Origin: Draconibacterium sp. | GTDB taxonomy: Bacteria > Bacteroidota > Bacteroidia > Bacteroidales > Prolixibacteraceae | Length of the DNA stretch: 8,241 nucleotides | Reading direction: 5' to 3' | NCBI GenBank assembly: GCA_015493625.1 | Contig: WGCT01000506.1 | Location: 1-8,241, forward strand | In this document: one piece after another, positions 6,881-8,241 of the stretch | Layout: each line of letters begins with the position of its first letter | How positions within the stretch are numbered: the stretch's first letter is position 1 | Notes under the pieces: model-generated | Seen by the model: the letters and a program-made list of their open reading frames with translations, nothing else | The model's database searches: none | What the model was told of the DNA's origin: nothing | Program-made: the position numbers and the translations under genes

Positions 6881-8241
6881 TTGGTAACTTTCATTTTTAC
6901 AGTAAAAGTGGTTGCCGTTGCTTTATTTTTTGTAGAAACAGTAAGATGCCATTGGTTTGGATAAACCGATTCTTTAGTTGGAAGCGGCCCCGGTGCTACA
7001 TTAAATTTATCTGTTTGTGAAAAAATAAGTTCCTCAGGAGTAATAAACTGCAACGTTAATTGTGCCTTTCCTTTTCTAATGATAACTGTTTTTTTCTTTG
7101 TATCGATTTGCATTTTATTGAGTGAGTGTAACAGCCAGTTGAATTGAACAGGTTTTGGAGCTTCCAGTTCATCTATCAATAAGAAATCGCGTGGTCGCTC
7201 GTAATATACATTGCGGATAAATTTGGTGAGCCGTCCTTCATAAGCTTCTGTAGCATCGGCAGCAGCAAAGTCAACGCTCCCCGGTTCTCCATTACCCATT
7301 TTAAATGCAATAATTTTTCCTTTCGAGGCCCGGTCACGAATTTTCTGACCTTTACCATCGACCAAAACCGTGTTGTGGGCAATTGAATTCCATGTCCAGC
7401 TTCTGTGATGTGGGCATCCATGGCTGGGATAATAACCCGATTGTATAGCAAGTGCTTCACCGTACCCTTGAATATAAAAGGAGTTTTGGTCGGCATAAGT
7501 ATGACTCCATGCTCCAAAAGGAGAGCTTTTCAACAAGAAGTAGATTTCGTTGGGATTTCCCAAATCTTCGTGGAAAGCAACCAACCCAACATCGCGAAAC
7601 AAACGAGCTTTTGGAAGTGCTGTAGGTGCTTTCGGTTTTACATGGTTTGGGCCTTCATCGAGCCAAAAGTAACTTACAACCCCCGAAGGTATAATCGTTT
7701 CTGCTACGGGTAAGGTTTTTGGCGGACTTACTTCGGCACGCCAGCGATAGTAGGGATTATGAAATACCGTAGCTAACCGGTATAAATTTATTTTATCGGC
7801 CGGCCAGTAAGTTCCTATTCCGGTATCGGCAAATGGTCGCATGGCGCCATAATAGGGATATGCATAGATTTTAAAATAACCATCATTTTTATAAAAATCT
7901 GTCTTTAGAATATCCAGATTCATTGAAGTTTGTAATGTGTAGGCCGTTTGAAGCATATAGTTAAAATACATCATCCAGTAACTGGGGCCTTCGGAATATC
8001 CTCCGTCGCGGCCACCCCATGGTGGATAGAATGTTGTAAGGATTGGAATAACATACCCCAACCATTTATCGGCCTCTTTAATTTCGCCATGCAAAACAAC
8101 ACCCACCTGGGTCATATAGTTGATTAACCGGGTAGGATGGCTGATAAATGGTTTGTAATTGTAATTCAACCGTTGAATTACACCAAAAGCTTCCTCTCCT
8201 CTAATTCGAAGCATCTCTTTTATGGTTGCCCGTTCACTTTC
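6871..8241 (-). CDS. Heparinase II/III-like (DUF4962-type) polysaccharide lyase, N-terminus cut by the window edge
   Basis: The frame is open to the right edge: codons for ESERATIKE precede the first in-window ATG at 8214, so that ATG is internal and the true start, signal peptide and early toroid domain lie outside. 456 residues are visible. Counting from that ATG, residues 1-150 are the end of an alpha/alpha-toroid with GGRDGGYSEGPSYW (67-80), a signature of heparinase II-type lyases that carries a candidate catalytic Tyr. Residues 200-447 are the beta-sandwich part with WSHTYADQNSF (236-246), GYGEALAIQSGYY (250-262), an HH pair at 269-270 and AHNTVLVDG (279-287), all typical of the Hepar_II_III domain. 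Such enzymes cleave uronate-containing glycans by beta-elimination. The substrate (heparin-, alginate- or ulvan-like, or another) and the PL family number cannot be read from this. The next gene, GH109-like, starts 41 bp downstream. Confidence 0.88.
   Translation of the reverse strand, partial: ESERATIKEMLRIRGEEAFGVIQRLNYNYKPFISHPTRLINYMTQVGVVLHGEIKEADKWLGYVIPILTTFYPPWGGRDGGYSEGPSYWMMYFNYMLQTAYTLQTSMNLDILKTDFYKNDGYFKIYAYPYYGAMRPFADTGIGTYWPADKINLYRLATVFHNPYYRWRAEVSPPKTLPVAETIIPSGVVSYFWLDEGPNHVKPKAPTALPKARLFRDVGLVAFHEDLGNPNEIYFLLKSSPFGAWSHTYADQNSFYIQGYGEALAIQSGYYPSHGCPHHRSWTWNSIAHNTVLVDGKGQKIRDRASKGKIIAFKMGNGEPGSVDFAAADATEAYEGRLTKFIRNVYYERPRDFLLIDELEAPKPVQFNWLLHSLNKMQIDTKKKTVIIRKGKAQLTLQFITPEELIFSQTDKFNVAPGPLPTKESVYPNQWHLTVSTKNKATATTFTVKMKVTKVK

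Noticed and set aside
8212..8214. ATG at 8214 as the start of the heparinase-like gene
   Set aside because: The frame remains open through nine more codons to the window edge, there is no signal peptide after this ATG, and the family needs a longer N-terminal toroid domain.

Overview
The window looks like part of a carbohydrate-processing operon from a member of the Bacteroidota (class Bacteroidia or a relative). The DNA is fairly AT-rich and start codons have no classical Shine-Dalgarno sequence. All three visible Sec signal peptides end in Ala|Gln, the 'Q-rule' arrangement described for Bacteroidota. No SusC/SusD pair, sulfatase, regulator or RNA gene lies inside the window, so calling it a polysaccharide utilization locus (PUL) is inference from the gene families.

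All five genes are on the minus strand, so transcription runs from high to low coordinates. In transcript order they are: (i) 8241-6871, the C-terminal part of a heparinase II/III-like (DUF4962-type) polysaccharide lyase, cut by the right window edge; (ii) 6829-5402, a Tat-exported Gfo/Idh/MocA-fold protein that closely resembles the NAD-dependent glycosidases of GH109; (iii) a 180-bp gap with two long inverted repeats; (iv) 5221-3623 and (v) 3567-1966, two tandem paralogues (about 78% identical by hand count) predicted to be secreted right-handed parallel beta-helix proteins of unassigned activity; (vi) 1906-1, a secreted alpha/beta-hydrolase esterase whose second half is a degenerate copy of the same fold, cut by the left window edge. 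There is no gene-free stretch over 300 bases, and I see no gene on the plus strand.

A plausible joint role is breakdown of an acidic, ester-decorated polysaccharide. The esterase would remove acyl groups, the heparinase-like lyase (and perhaps the beta-helix pair) would cleave uronate linkages by beta-elimination, and the GH109-like enzyme would release a sugar, possibly an amino sugar. The substrate cannot be read from the sequence.

The most unusual points are the tandem beta-helix pair, which is well conserved in its core but diversified in discrete patches; the fused active-plus-dead esterase; the near-identical short leaders upstream of three consecutive genes, each with an extra ATG; and the double hairpin that divides the operon.
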